A DNA stretch of 64,000 bases from Nocardia asteroides (GCF_900637185.1 NZ_LR134352.1:4888001-4952000); one strand, 5' to 3'; counted from the first letter of the stretch, positions 21,824-29,368 are shown. Notes: generated by a model from the sequence alone, not told the origin. Numbers and translations are program-made.

Positions 21824-22307
21824 ACGCTCCGGTCTACACCATCGGTTCCGGGGCGGGTCACCCCGGGAGACGGATGCGGCGGACCCCGTCCAGAGGACGG
21901 AGCCCGCCGCGGCAGGAATGAGGGGGTCGACCGCAGCCCTCGGGACCACCGGCTCATCCATACGCCGGATTGAGCATAGGTCAGGCTTACCTAAGTGGTC
22001 AAGCGCCCGGTGTATTCGCCTCGCCGGCCGGCCCCCGGCCCAGGCTGCGCGCCGGGTCGAGAACCACGATGCGGGTGCCCCGCCGAGAAGCGCGCTGGGC
22101 GTCAGTCGAGGACCAGCCCGCGCAGCTCGCCCGCCTGATCCGGGAGTTCGCCGACACACACACCGGCACAGCGGGGCTTGCTCAATACGATCGCAATACT
22201 CCATGATCACAGTTACCTCTATGTTCCGAGGCTTGTGTCGATGGTGAAAGCTCATGTTCTGGGCGCGCGACGGCCAGGGGTGGGCGCGGCGAGAGAGGCA
22301 AGATTTC
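21824..22307. other. Intergenic region between thioesterase and L,D-transpeptidase
   Basis: About 480 bases with no convincing gene. It contains an IdeR-like iron box at 21976-21994 and the divergent promoters. Short open frames here have no ribosome site and no recognisable content. Confidence 0.6.
21976..21994. promoter_or_regulatory. IdeR/DmdR-type iron box
   Basis: ATAGGTCAGGCTTACCTAA agrees at 16 of 19 positions with the consensus TTAGGTTAGGCTAACCTAA. It lies in the divergent gap between the thioesterase and the L,D-transpeptidase, closer to the thioesterase. It predicts repression by iron-loaded IdeR. Confidence 0.7.
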
Positions 22308-22820
22308 GTGAAGAGCAGTCGTATCCCCCGCTGGGCCGTGCAGGCGGCGATGTGCGCGGCGGTGGCCGGTGCCGCCGTCGCGGCGCCCGTGCAGGCCGAG
22401 CCCCTGTGGCCCGGCGGTCCCGATGTCCCCGGCGTGCCGGCGATCATTCCCGCGCCGGAGCCGGAACCGGTGGTGGCCCCGTGCAGCGAGCAGGCGCGCG
22501 CGTGCCTGCAGCTGTCCACCAACAACGCGTGGCTGATGGACAACGGCAAGGTCACCTACGGGCCCACCCCGATGTCGCACGGCCGTCCCGGCTACGAGAC
22601 GCCGCCCGGGGTGTTCAAGGTGGCGTTCAAGAAGCCGTTCCACTGGAGCACCCTGCACAACGCGCCGATGGAGTACGCGGTGTTCTTCAACGGCGACATC
22701 GCCTATCACATCGGGCCCACCGAGGAGCAGTCCCACGGCTGCATCCGGCTGACGCCCGAGGGCGCCAAGGCGCACTACGAGTGGCTGGAGCCGGGCGACA
22801 TCGTCGAAGTGGTGCCGTGA
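22308..22820 (+). CDS. Secreted L,D-transpeptidase (YkuD domain)
   Basis: About 170 residues from a GTG with a GAGAGG site nine bases upstream. Arg-rich n-region and hydrophobic core (PRWAVQAAMCAAVAGAAVAA) form a signal peptide, then a Pro-rich linker and a YkuD catalytic domain ending near the C-terminus. The motif IGPTEEQSHGCIRLTPEGA contains the active-site His and Cys. The enzyme would make 3-3 cross-links in peptidoglycan. A longer in-frame start exists at 22254, but would place extra residues before the signal peptide. Confidence 0.85.
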   Translation: MKSSRIPRWAVQAAMCAAVAGAAVAAPVQAEPLWPGGPDVPGVPAIIPAPEPEPVVAPCSEQARACLQLSTNNAWLMDNGKVTYGPTPMSHGRPGYETPPGVFKVAFKKPFHWSTLHNAPMEYAVFFNGDIAYHIGPTEEQSHGCIRLTPEGAKAHYEWLEPGDIVEVVP

Positions 22821-23737
22821 GCGGCACGCGACCCTGACGGGGAGGCCGGGATCCGGCCTCCCCGTTCTGCTGTCACGGACACGGTGAGCGCGTCGAACAG
22901 CCAGAGATGGGCGGCGCCGGAGGTCACCTCCGGTGTCAGTGTCGCGGTGAGCTGCCAGTACCGGCGGACCGGGGCGGCGTCGGCGGCAGCGGCGAGCAGC
23001 TCGCGCCGGAAGGCCGGGGTGTCGGCACGCCGCCGCGCGGTGGCGTGCACGTCGACATATTGATCCAGGACCGCGCCGGGGGCGGGCGCCCGCTGCGCGG
23101 CGACCAGCGGGGCCGCTGCCAGGCAGGCCTCGGCCAGGTCGACGAGCAGCCGTCGCTCGTCGCGCACCCCGGGGGTGCCACGATGCCGAATGGTGTCCGA
23201 CATCGCCGCGCCCAGCAGTGGATCGCCCACGGCGGCAACGAGTTCCGCGTAGGCGAGCACCTGTTCCGGGCTCGCGTCCGGGGCGGGTTCGGGGACGTTC
23301 ATGTCGAGGAAGTCGGCGATCGTCGCCCGGGGCAGCGGGGCCAGCTGATGGTGCCAGAACTCGCGCAGCGCCGCGCGTCCGACGGGCGGGTCGGCCACCG
23401 CGGCGACCATGGTGAGGGCCGAGGGACCCGCGTCGCCCACGGCGGCGAGCAGCGATCGGCGGCGGCTCAGGGCGGCGAGTTCCGCGTCGACCGCGGCGCG
23501 TTCGGCGGCGATCACCTCACCGACCGTCCGGTCACCGGCGAGCACGTCGGCGATCGCGGCCAGCCCGATACCGAGGGCGCGCAGGCGGCGCAGCAGCGCC
23601 AGCCGTTCTGCCGCGGTGCCGTCGAACACGCGGTGACCGGCCGCGGTGCGCCCGACGTCGAGAAGGCCCGCGTCGCAGTAGAACCGGATGGTGCGGACCG
23701 CGACGCCCGTCCTGGCGGCGAGTTCGCCGATCGTCAT
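22775..23737 (-). CDS. MerR-family transcriptional regulator
   Basis: About 320 residues. The N-terminal MerR helix-turn-helix is TIGELAARTGVAVRTIRFY, followed by the wing and a dimerisation helix, then a long C-terminal region resembling an effector-binding or antibiotic-sensing domain. It ends by overlapping the L,D-transpeptidase 3' end by 46 bases (convergent). The start is the ATG at 23737; a GTG six codons upstream is possible. It is divergent from the mycothiol-dependent-isomerase-like gene, with an inverted repeat between them, so it probably regulates that gene. Confidence 0.82.
   Translation of the reverse strand: MTIGELAARTGVAVRTIRFYCDAGLLDVGRTAAGHRVFDGTAAERLALLRRLRALGIGLAAIADVLAGDRTVGEVIAAERAAVDAELAALSRRRSLLAAVGDAGPSALTMVAAVADPPVGRAALREFWHHQLAPLPRATIADFLDMNVPEPAPDASPEQVLAYAELVAAVGDPLLGAAMSDTIRHRGTPGVRDERRLLVDLAEACLAAAPLVAAQRAPAPGAVLDQYVDVHATARRRADTPAFRRELLAAAADAAPVRRYWQLTATLTPEVTSGAAHLWLFDALTVSVTAERGGRIPASPSGSRAAHGTTSTMSPGSSHS
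22837..22865. terminator. Hairpin after the L,D-transpeptidase gene
   Basis: GGGGAGGCCGG and its complement form a perfect 13-bp stem with a GAT loop, 16 bases after the transpeptidase stop. It lies within the 3' end of the convergent MerR gene, so it may serve only the plus strand. Confidence 0.6.
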
Positions 23738-23767
23738 GCGTGTGCTGTCGGTCACAGTCGCTGGCAC

Positions 23768-23783
23768 CTCCACCTCGGTGGAG
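23768..23783. promoter_or_regulatory. Inverted repeat, probable MerR operator
   Basis: CTCCACC-TC-GGTGGAG is a perfect 7-bp inverted repeat in the 85-base divergent gap between the MerR gene and the isomerase-like gene. MerR proteins bind such dyads within an over-long promoter spacer. Confidence 0.65.
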
Positions 23784-23822
23784 TTCCTACGGTACCGACG
23801 ACACCCCCACCGAGGAGACAGC

Positions 23823-24431
23823 ATGACAACCGAACAGCCGACGACCGACGACATCTGGGCGGCCGTGGCCCACGAACGCACCACCCTGCTCGACATGCTC
23901 CGAGAACTCCCCGAATCCGCCTGGGACACCGCGTCGTTGTGCGACGGATGGCGGATCCGGGACGTGGTGGCGCATCTGCTGCTGGCCACCCGGGTGACGC
24001 TCGGATCCCTGGTGGTGAACCTGGTCCGGGCCCGCGGCGACCTCGACCGGCTCATCCACGACACCGCCGTCCGCCTCGCCGATCGCGCCCCGACCACCGA
24101 CCTGCTCACCGAACTGCAGGCCACCGTCGGCTCGCGCGTCACCCCGATCGGCACGAAACCCATCGACCGGCTGATGGATCTGCTCGTCCACGGCCAGGAC
24201 ATCGCGGTCCCGCTCGGCGTCGACCGCGCGATGCCCACCCAGGCCGCCCAGTGGTCCCTCGACCGGGTCTGGACGATGGGCGTGCCGTTCCACGCCCGCT
24301 CCCGGTTCGCCGGATACGCCTTCACCGCCAGCGATACCGGATGGCGTGCCGGTACCGGCACGCCGATCACCGGGACCGCCGCGGAACTGCTGATGGTCGT
24401 CACCGGCCGAACCCCACCACCTCCGCGCTGA
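23823..24431 (+). CDS. Maleylpyruvate isomerase-family mycothiol-dependent protein (DinB-like)
   Basis: 202 residues with a GAGGAG ribosome site. The N-terminal four-helix DinB/MDMPI fold is suggested by DDIWAAVAHERTTLLDMLRE, the LCDGWRIRDVVAHLL segment (Trp-x-x-x-Asp-x-x-x-His metal-binding pattern) and LLVHGQDIAVPL (a second His). Proteins of this family use mycothiol in place of glutathione for isomerisation or detoxification. The substrate is unknown. It is divergent from and probably controlled by the MerR protein. Confidence 0.8.
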   Translation: MTTEQPTTDDIWAAVAHERTTLLDMLRELPESAWDTASLCDGWRIRDVVAHLLLATRVTLGSLVVNLVRARGDLDRLIHDTAVRLADRAPTTDLLTELQATVGSRVTPIGTKPIDRLMDLLVHGQDIAVPLGVDRAMPTQAAQWSLDRVWTMGVPFHARSRFAGYAFTASDTGWRAGTGTPITGTAAELLMVVTGRTPPPPR

Positions 24432-24833
24432 CCCGCACCCGCAGCGCCACCTTGCCGAGCGGCGCGACACCGAGACCGCGGCGCCGCGATCTGGTCAGCG
24501 GGATTCCGGCGCGGATTTGGCGGCGGGACCTCCAGGGGGATTGACGATCCCGACGGCGAACGCCACCGTTCGCCGCCGCGCTGACGGGACTGGACGTCGG
24601 TACAGGTCACGCGGCGATCGGCTGTGACGAACACCAACACCCGCCGGTGTTTCCACCGGGAAGGATCTCGGCGTGAATTAGCCGGATCGCCCGATTTTCT
24701 TGCCGGAGGAAATGACTGCGGCTACGTTACCCAACATCACGACAGCGGAAATCTGATTGTGATCCTCGCTCCCGCCGTGCACACCACACCATTTCGCGAC
24801 GGGGCGCTTTCCGATGATGCAAGGAGAATCACC
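24432..24833. other. Leader region of the first small-peptide pair
   Basis: About 400 bases without a gene. The last 110 bases are related to the leader of the second peptide pair (25620-25727), sharing a GTTAC box, a TCAC box, a GTGA box and the AAGGAGA ribosome site. The rest shows nothing recognisable. Confidence 0.6.
24726..24763. promoter_or_regulatory. Conserved leader element 1 (GTTAC / ATCAC / GTGAT)
   Basis: GTTAC at 24726, ATCAC at 24736 and GTGAT at 24759, about 108 bases before the first peptide start. The same ordered boxes occur before the duplicated unit at 25627-25660. The GTTAC plus GTCAC direct-repeat look resembles MtrA-type response-regulator boxes; this is inference. Confidence 0.45.
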
Positions 24834-24947
24834 ATGGGTTCATTGACCGAGTTGATGATGGCCGCTATTGCGGGAATAGGTTCCGCGGCCGAGGGCGACG
24901 GCCTGCTCGCCGTGTTCCTGGGCTCGGTCGAAGCCTTCTTCCCGTAA
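24834..24947 (+). CDS. Small acidic amphipathic peptide A1 (37 aa)
   Basis: The peptide starts MGSLTELMMAAIAGIGSAAE and ends VFLGSVEAFFP. It has four acidic and no basic residues and no signal peptide. A strong AAGGAGA ribosome site lies nine bases upstream. A paralogue (A2, 25728) shares 31 of 37 residues, and its partner peptide B1 follows 42 bases later. The size, acidity and Gly/Ser/hydrophobic pattern resemble PorA/PorH channel peptides of Corynebacterium, which are exported without a signal peptide and O-mycoloylated on Ser. A mycoloyltransferase gene follows the cluster. A two-peptide bacteriocin is the main alternative. Expression is well supported; function is inference. Confidence 0.8.
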   Translation: MGSLTELMMAAIAGIGSAAEGDGLLAVFLGSVEAFFP

Positions 24948-24989
24948 ACAATTCACCGAACTGATTCTCGACACCGAAGGAGAAGGCAC

Positions 24990-25106
24990 ATGGGATCTCT
25001 CTACGAATTGCTGGAAACCGGCGCGGGCAGCCTCAGCGATGCCGTCCTGCCGTTCGTGCAGGCCCTGATCACGGTCAGCGGCGGCACACCGACGCCGGGC
25101 AAGTAG
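24990..25106 (+). CDS. Small peptide B1 (38 aa), partner of A1
   Basis: The peptide starts MGSLYELLETGAGSLSDAV and ends SGGTPTPGK. It has three acidic residues and one C-terminal Lys, a hydrophobic middle and no signal peptide. A GAAGGAG ribosome site lies upstream. Its duplicate B2 (25911) differs at only two residues, although about nine codons differ synonymously, which shows purifying selection on the protein. It shares the MGSL start with peptide A, so the two types may be exported or modified in the same way. It is followed by a strong hairpin. Confidence 0.8.
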   Translation: MGSLYELLETGAGSLSDAVLPFVQALITVSGGTPTPGK

Positions 25107-25123
25107 CACCACCGAGCAGGAGC

Positions 25124-25153
25124 CGGGGGCGGGCCGCGAACGGTCCGCCCCCG
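25124..25153 (+). terminator. Hairpin closing the first peptide pair
   Basis: A 13-bp GC-rich stem (one G-T pair) with a CGAA loop begins 18 bases after the B1 stop. A closely similar stem follows the second pair, so each pair seems to be a separate transcription unit. Confidence 0.7.
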
Positions 25154-25727
25154 ACGCGTTTCCGCATTCCCCACATCACCGTCGATAGCTTTCATACATG
25201 AATTTCGAACGGCGTCGAGACGGAACCGAAACGACGATTCACGGCCCGATGCCCCCAGAAAAAGGGGCACACATGCCGGTCGGCAATCGACCAGGCACTC
25301 CTAGTGCACCCGCGGGCGCTCGCCACCGCAGCGTTCCCACCCGCACGCCACTCCGGCCCCCGAGCCGGTACGCCGAACCCTCGATCGTGCGCAGATCACA
25401 GCCACTCATCCCATGAAATCCAGCCCCCTGGACACATCGATGACAGACGTCCTCGTTCGCCGCGAAAGACGGCTCGACTGTGCCAGACAGTCGCCGTTAC
25501 CACAGGTCACACGTAGTCCGGAGGGGCACCGGGGCAATCGTCAAGCAGCTTCCATCAGGAAAGAAAAGAATGAACGAATCACGCTGAGTGAAACACCGGC
25601 TTGCCACACAATGGGAGCAGCGATACGTTACCGGCGTCACAGCAGGAAGCTGACTGTGACCCATCCCCCGCACCCGGGCTGCCCCTGGTTTCCGGGGGTG
25701 TACGACGACCACGCAAGGAGATAGACC
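25154..25727. other. Spacer and leader of the second small-peptide pair
   Basis: About 570 bases with no gene I can support. Short open frames exist but lack ribosome sites and paralogues. The last 110 bases carry the leader element conserved with the first unit. Confidence 0.55.
25627..25660. promoter_or_regulatory. Conserved leader element 2 (GTTAC / GTCACAG / CTGTGAC)
   Basis: GTTAC at 25627 is followed by GTCACAG at 25636 and CTGTGAC at 25654, which form a perfect 7-bp inverted repeat with 11 bases between. It lies about 100 bases before peptide A2 and matches the order of boxes before peptide A1. Confidence 0.5.
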
Positions 25728-25841
25728 ATGGGTTCACTGACCGAGATCGTGCAGGCGGCGATCGCCGGCCTCGGGTCCGCGGCCGAGGGCGACAACCTGC
25801 TCACCGTATTCCTCGGCTCGGTGGAAGCGTTCTTCCCGTAG
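25728..25841 (+). CDS. Small acidic amphipathic peptide A2 (37 aa)
   Basis: Paralogue of A1: MGSLTEIVQAAIAGLGSAAE at the start and the same VFLGSVEAFFP end. The six substitutions are mostly conservative and keep the acidic residues (E6, E20, D22, E33). AAGGAGA precedes the ATG. B2 follows 69 bases later. The duplication of the whole A-B unit suggests either gene dosage or assembly of mixed oligomers (inference). Confidence 0.8.
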   Translation: MGSLTEIVQAAIAGLGSAAEGDNLLTVFLGSVEAFFP

Positions 25842-25910
25842 ATCACCGCGCACTCCCGCCCGACCCCCGAATTGTCGGGGCATATTCACCCGAATTCTCA
25901 GGAGCGATAA

Positions 25911-26027
25911 ATGGGTTCCCTCTACGAACTGCTGGAAACCGGCGCAGGCAGTCTCAGCGACGCCGCGCTGCCGTTCATCCAGGCGCTGATCACCGTCAGC
26001 GGCGGCACACCCACACCGGGTAAGTAA
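25911..26027 (+). CDS. Small peptide B2 (38 aa), partner of A2
   Basis: Identical to B1 except Ala for Val at position 19 and Ile for Val at position 22. It ends SGGTPTPGK. A CAGGAG ribosome site lies upstream. The gene is followed by a perfect hairpin and then the mycoloyltransferase gene 112 bases downstream. Confidence 0.8.
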   Translation: MGSLYELLETGAGSLSDAALPFIQALITVSGGTPTPGK

Positions 26028-26043
26028 TTCGTCGCCGATGTAC

Positions 26044-26072
26044 CGGGGCGGGTCGTTCCACGACCCGCCCCG
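26044..26072 (+). terminator. Hairpin between peptide B2 and the mycoloyltransferase gene
   Basis: GGGGCGGGTCGT and its perfect complement make a 13-bp stem with a three-base loop, 16 bases after the B2 stop. It is probably a terminator or attenuator that limits read-through from abundant peptide mRNA into the enzyme gene. Confidence 0.7.
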
Positions 26073-26139
26073 CCGTGCGCGAACAATGGCGCGAAATCCA
26101 TTTCTGTCGTTTCCGAGAAGTCAGCAGGTTCGTATCACC

Positions 26140-27174
26140 GTGAACAACCAAGTCCTCCGCGGAATCATGTCGGCCGTCTGCGCCGCCGCACTGGCCACCA
26201 CGCCCGTCGTCGTCGACGCGTACGCCGCGGCCGACCCCGGCGCCCGGCTGGTGAGCCGGACCCAGACCGGCCAGACCGTCGACATCAGCGTGTACTCGCC
26301 CTCGATGGACCGCACGATCGCGCTGCGGGTGCTGCGCCCCGCCGACACCACGACGCCGGCGCCCACGCTGTATCTGCTCAACGGCGCCGGAGGCGGCGAG
26401 GATTCGGCCAACTGGCCGGGGCAGACGGACGCGGCCGGGTTCTTCGCGGACAAGCACGTCAATGTCGTCATCCCGATGGAGGGCGCGTTCAGCTACTACA
26501 CCGACTGGCGGGAACCCGACGCCGGTCTGGCGAAGAATCTCGAGAACAACGGCCACAACATGTGGACCACCTTCCTCACCCGGGAACTGCCGCCGGTGAT
26601 CGACGCGGCCTTCGCCACCACCGGCGACAACGCCCTGGCCGGCATCTCGATGGCGGGCACCTCGGTGCTGGACCTGGCCATCCAGGCGCCGCAGCTGTAC
26701 CGCAGCGTCGCGGCCTACAGCGGGTGCGCGATGACCAGCGACCCGATCGGGCGGGCCTTCGTCTCGCTCGTCGTGCGGCTGGGCGGCGGCGATGTCGAGA
26801 ACATGTGGGGCCCGGTCACCGACGCGGCCTGGCGCGAGCACGACCCGTACGTCCAGGCGCACCGGCTGCCCGACATCCCGATCTACATCTCCAGCGGCAG
26901 CGGCCTGCCCGGCGCGCACGACACCCTCGCCAATCCGCGGGTGCACATCAACGGCAAGAACCCCCAGTCGATCCTGACCAACCAGATGCTCGTCGGCGGC
27001 GGTATCGAGGCGGCGTCCGCGTACTGCACGGCGAGCATGGGCAGGCGCGCCCAGGAGCTGGGTCGCACGAACATCACCGTCAACGTCCGCCCGACCGGCA
27101 CCCACTCGTGGGGCTACTGGGAAGACGACCTGCACGTGTCGTGGCCGATGCTGGCGACCTCACTGGGCCTGTGA
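26140..27174 (+). CDS. Secreted mycoloyltransferase (antigen 85/FbpA-like)
   Basis: About 344 residues from the GTG at 26140, with signal peptide (MSAVCAAALATTPVVVDAYA). The nucleophile elbow is AGISMAGTSVLD (Ser near 170), matching the SMAGSS motif of antigen 85, and the C-terminal NVRPTGTHSWGYWEDDL holds the catalytic His next to Ser-Trp as in that family. Such enzymes transfer mycolic acids between trehalose lipids, arabinogalactan or, in Corynebacterium MytC, small membrane proteins. It lies directly downstream of the duplicated small-peptide genes and overlaps the WS/DGAT gene by four bases. An in-frame ATG at 26086 is possible but lacks a ribosome site. The acceptor is unknown. Confidence 0.88.
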   Translation: MNNQVLRGIMSAVCAAALATTPVVVDAYAAADPGARLVSRTQTGQTVDISVYSPSMDRTIALRVLRPADTTTPAPTLYLLNGAGGGEDSANWPGQTDAAGFFADKHVNVVIPMEGAFSYYTDWREPDAGLAKNLENNGHNMWTTFLTRELPPVIDAAFATTGDNALAGISMAGTSVLDLAIQAPQLYRSVAAYSGCAMTSDPIGRAFVSLVVRLGGGDVENMWGPVTDAAWREHDPYVQAHRLPDIPIYISSGSGLPGAHDTLANPRVHINGKNPQSILTNQMLVGGGIEAASAYCTASMGRRAQELGRTNITVNVRPTGTHSWGYWEDDLHVSWPMLATSLGL

Positions 27175-28598
27175 GCGCCGAATTGCGGGTGGGCACCCGA
27201 CAATTGAGCCCGCGCGACGCGGTGTTCGTCTACGACGAGACCGACCGGCACCTGTCGAACATCGTCGCGGTGTACTTCGCCGAGGCCACCGGTCGGCCCG
27301 CGCTCACCCGTGCCGACGTGCTCGACTGGGCCCGGTCCGTCCTCGGGCACTCCGCCCTGTTCCACCGGCGGTTGCAGCGGGTGCCCCTGGATCTGGACCT
27401 GCCGTACTGGGTGCCGGACCCCGGCCTGACGGTGGGCGACCACGTGTGGCTGGACCGGCCCGGGGCGGGTACCTGGGACGAGGCCCGCGCGCGGATCGCC
27501 GAGATCACCGCCACCCGGATGGATCTGCGCAAGCCGCCGTGGGAGATCCATGTGCTCGATCGCGTCACCGGCGTTCCCGCCATGGCGGAGCACACCACCA
27601 TCGTGGTGCTGAAGTTCCACCACAGCGTGGGCGACGGCGTCGCGACCCGGGCGCTGGAACGCAAGCTGTTCGGCACCGAACCGGCGCCGGCGATCCGGCT
27701 CGACGACCCCGCTCCCCTGGCGACCGCCGCACGGACCGCGGCCTCGCTGCTGACCCAGCCCGTGCGCTTCCTCACGGGACTGCGCCGGGCGAGCGCGGCC
27801 CAGGAGGAGTTGCGCGGCCTGATCGAGTCGGGCACGGTGCACGAGCCCGTCGCGCTGCGCCCGGCGACCCGGTTCAACCGGGACATCCACGCGGCGACGA
27901 CCTTTCACCTGCTGCCGCTGCCGATGGCGGAGATCCGCGCGGCGACAGCGGCGGCGCCGCGGCGGGTCACGATCAACGACCTCATGCTCACCACGATCGG
28001 CGGCGCCCTGGCGGCCTACCTCGCCGAGCACGAGGAGCTGCCCGCCGAATCACTGGCCGCCATGGTGCCGATGTCGATGCGCGGTGTCGCCGAATGGGAT
28101 TCGGCCAATCAGCTCACCCAGATGATCGTGGACCTGCACACCGACATCGCCGACCCGATCGAGCGGCTCGCCGCCGTGCAGCGCTCCGCGACCTGGGCCA
28201 AACAGCGCACCGCCGATCCGGTGGTACTGCGCGGCGACCGCAGGGTGGAGACCGCGCCCGCGCTGCTGTTGCGCGCGGCCGGGTGGGCCCGCGCGCAGCG
28301 CCGCTTCGACGACGCCGCGTCGGTTCCGTTGTGCAACACCACGATCAGCAATGTGCCACCGGTGACCGACGCCCTCGCGTTCTGCGGCAGGCCGGTCCGC
28401 CGGGCGGTCGGCTCGCTACCGGTGCTCGACGGCGACGGGCTGCGTCATCTGATCAGCTCGCAGGGCGCGGAACTGGTCGTCGCGGTGACGACGAACGCGG
28501 CGATGATGCCGGACCCGGAGCACTACGGCGAGCTGCTGCTGCGCTCCTTCCGAACCCTCGCCGCCGCGCTGGGCGCGCCCGCCGGGGCGGGTCACTGA
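27171..28598 (+). CDS. Wax ester synthase/diacylglycerol acyltransferase (WS/DGAT)
   Basis: 475 residues from a GTG overlapping the mycoloyltransferase stop (GTGA). The acyltransferase motif is KFHHSVGDGVA (HHxxxDG, near residue 150), and the C-terminal domain has TINDLMLTTIGGALAAYL and NTTISNVPP, all typical of WS/DGAT. These enzymes join fatty acyl-CoA to diacylglycerol or long alcohols. Tight coupling to a secreted mycoloyltransferase is unusual. The 3' end overlaps the convergent FhuF-like gene by seven bases. Confidence 0.9.
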   Translation: MSAELRVGTRQLSPRDAVFVYDETDRHLSNIVAVYFAEATGRPALTRADVLDWARSVLGHSALFHRRLQRVPLDLDLPYWVPDPGLTVGDHVWLDRPGAGTWDEARARIAEITATRMDLRKPPWEIHVLDRVTGVPAMAEHTTIVVLKFHHSVGDGVATRALERKLFGTEPAPAIRLDDPAPLATAARTAASLLTQPVRFLTGLRRASAAQEELRGLIESGTVHEPVALRPATRFNRDIHAATTFHLLPLPMAEIRAATAAAPRRVTINDLMLTTIGGALAAYLAEHEELPAESLAAMVPMSMRGVAEWDSANQLTQMIVDLHTDIADPIERLAAVQRSATWAKQRTADPVVLRGDRRVETAPALLLRAAGWARAQRRFDDAASVPLCNTTISNVPPVTDALAFCGRPVRRAVGSLPVLDGDGLRHLISSQGAELVVAVTTNAAMMPDPEHYGELLLRSFRTLAAALGAPAGAGH

Positions 28599-29302
28599 CG
28601 TTGCAGGCAGCTGGTGCGGCGCACCGGAAGTCCGCGATCCTCGAGCGCGGCCAGCAGCAGCTGACCACGGCGCCCACCGGCCGCGCTGTCGGCCCGCGCC
28701 AGGTCGGGCACGTAGGTGGCGGCGCCGACGACGGATTCGCCGACCAGCGACCAGAACCGGCGCGCGGGCAGCCCGGAGCAGCGGGTCAGCACCGACTGCA
28801 ACGGGATCAGCGAGGACGCGCAGCGCTGGGCCAGCCAGACCGCCATCGCCGCCTCGCACGGCAGCGCGACCGCGTCCGGCTCGTCGCCGGTGGGGTCACC
28901 GTCGACGACGCGAATCGTGGTGTCGGACAAGCCCGCCCAGTCGATCCCGCCGTCGTTGTCGTGATGGATCCACAGGTTGTCGCGGCCGGGATCCCAGGCC
29001 TGGCCCGCCATCACGAACAGGGCGGTGACCCGGCCCACCACGGCGTGGATCAGCGCGGTGGCCACCACTTCGGCGGCGATGTCGTCGTTGATCATCTCGG
29101 CGGCGTGGCGCCGGTACATCAGCTCGACGCGCCCCTCGGACAGGCCGTTCGGCACGTGCCACCAGCGGCGTTTGCCCTGGCCTGCCATCGCCGCCACGGC
29201 ATAGACCCGCGGATGTTCGGGCTGCAGCGATTGCAACCGGGCACACGCGCGGTCGAACGCGGCGGTGCGGCGGGTCGTGGCGGTGGTGACGGGCTCGGGC
29301 AT
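28592..29302 (-). CDS. FhuF-like siderophore-iron reductase family protein, without the usual C-terminal cysteine cluster
   Basis: 236 residues with a GAGGAGG ribosome site. The central domain (DNLWIHHDNDGG, LPCEAAMAVWLAQRCASSLIPLQ, RRFWSLVGESVVGAA) resembles actinobacterial FhuF/IucA-type ferric siderophore reductases. That family normally ends with Cys-Cys and Cys-x-x-Cys ligating a [2Fe-2S] cluster; this protein ends at RRTSCLQRQ with a single Cys there. It is divergent from a siderophore ABC importer across an iron box, so a role in iron release from siderophores is likely, though the cluster may be lost. Confidence 0.75.
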   Translation of the reverse strand: MPEPVTTATTRRTAAFDRACARLQSLQPEHPRVYAVAAMAGQGKRRWWHVPNGLSEGRVELMYRRHAAEMINDDIAAEVVATALIHAVVGRVTALFVMAGQAWDPGRDNLWIHHDNDGGIDWAGLSDTTIRVVDGDPTGDEPDAVALPCEAAMAVWLAQRCASSLIPLQSVLTRCSGLPARRFWSLVGESVVGAATYVPDLARADSAAGGRRGQLLLAALEDRGLPVRRTSCLQRQ

Positions 29303-29349
29303 CGAACCTCCTCGAACGGTTGGTTCCCGTGACGATGATGTCTCGGAAC

Positions 29350-29368
29350 ATAGGTTAGGCTTACCAGA
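29350..29368. promoter_or_regulatory. IdeR/DmdR-type iron box
   Basis: ATAGGTTAGGCTTACCAGA matches 15 of 19 positions of the iron-box consensus. It sits in the 111-base divergent gap between the FhuF-like gene and the siderophore permease, where it could repress both in iron-replete cells. Confidence 0.75.

Noticed and set aside
25198..25724. Short frames of 70-100 codons between the two peptide units
   Set aside because: No ribosome sites, no paralogue in the first unit, and composition unlike the peptides.
24834..26027. PE/PPE or ESX-type secreted small proteins
   Set aside because: The peptides are under 40 residues, lack WxG and PE motifs, and no ESX genes are near.
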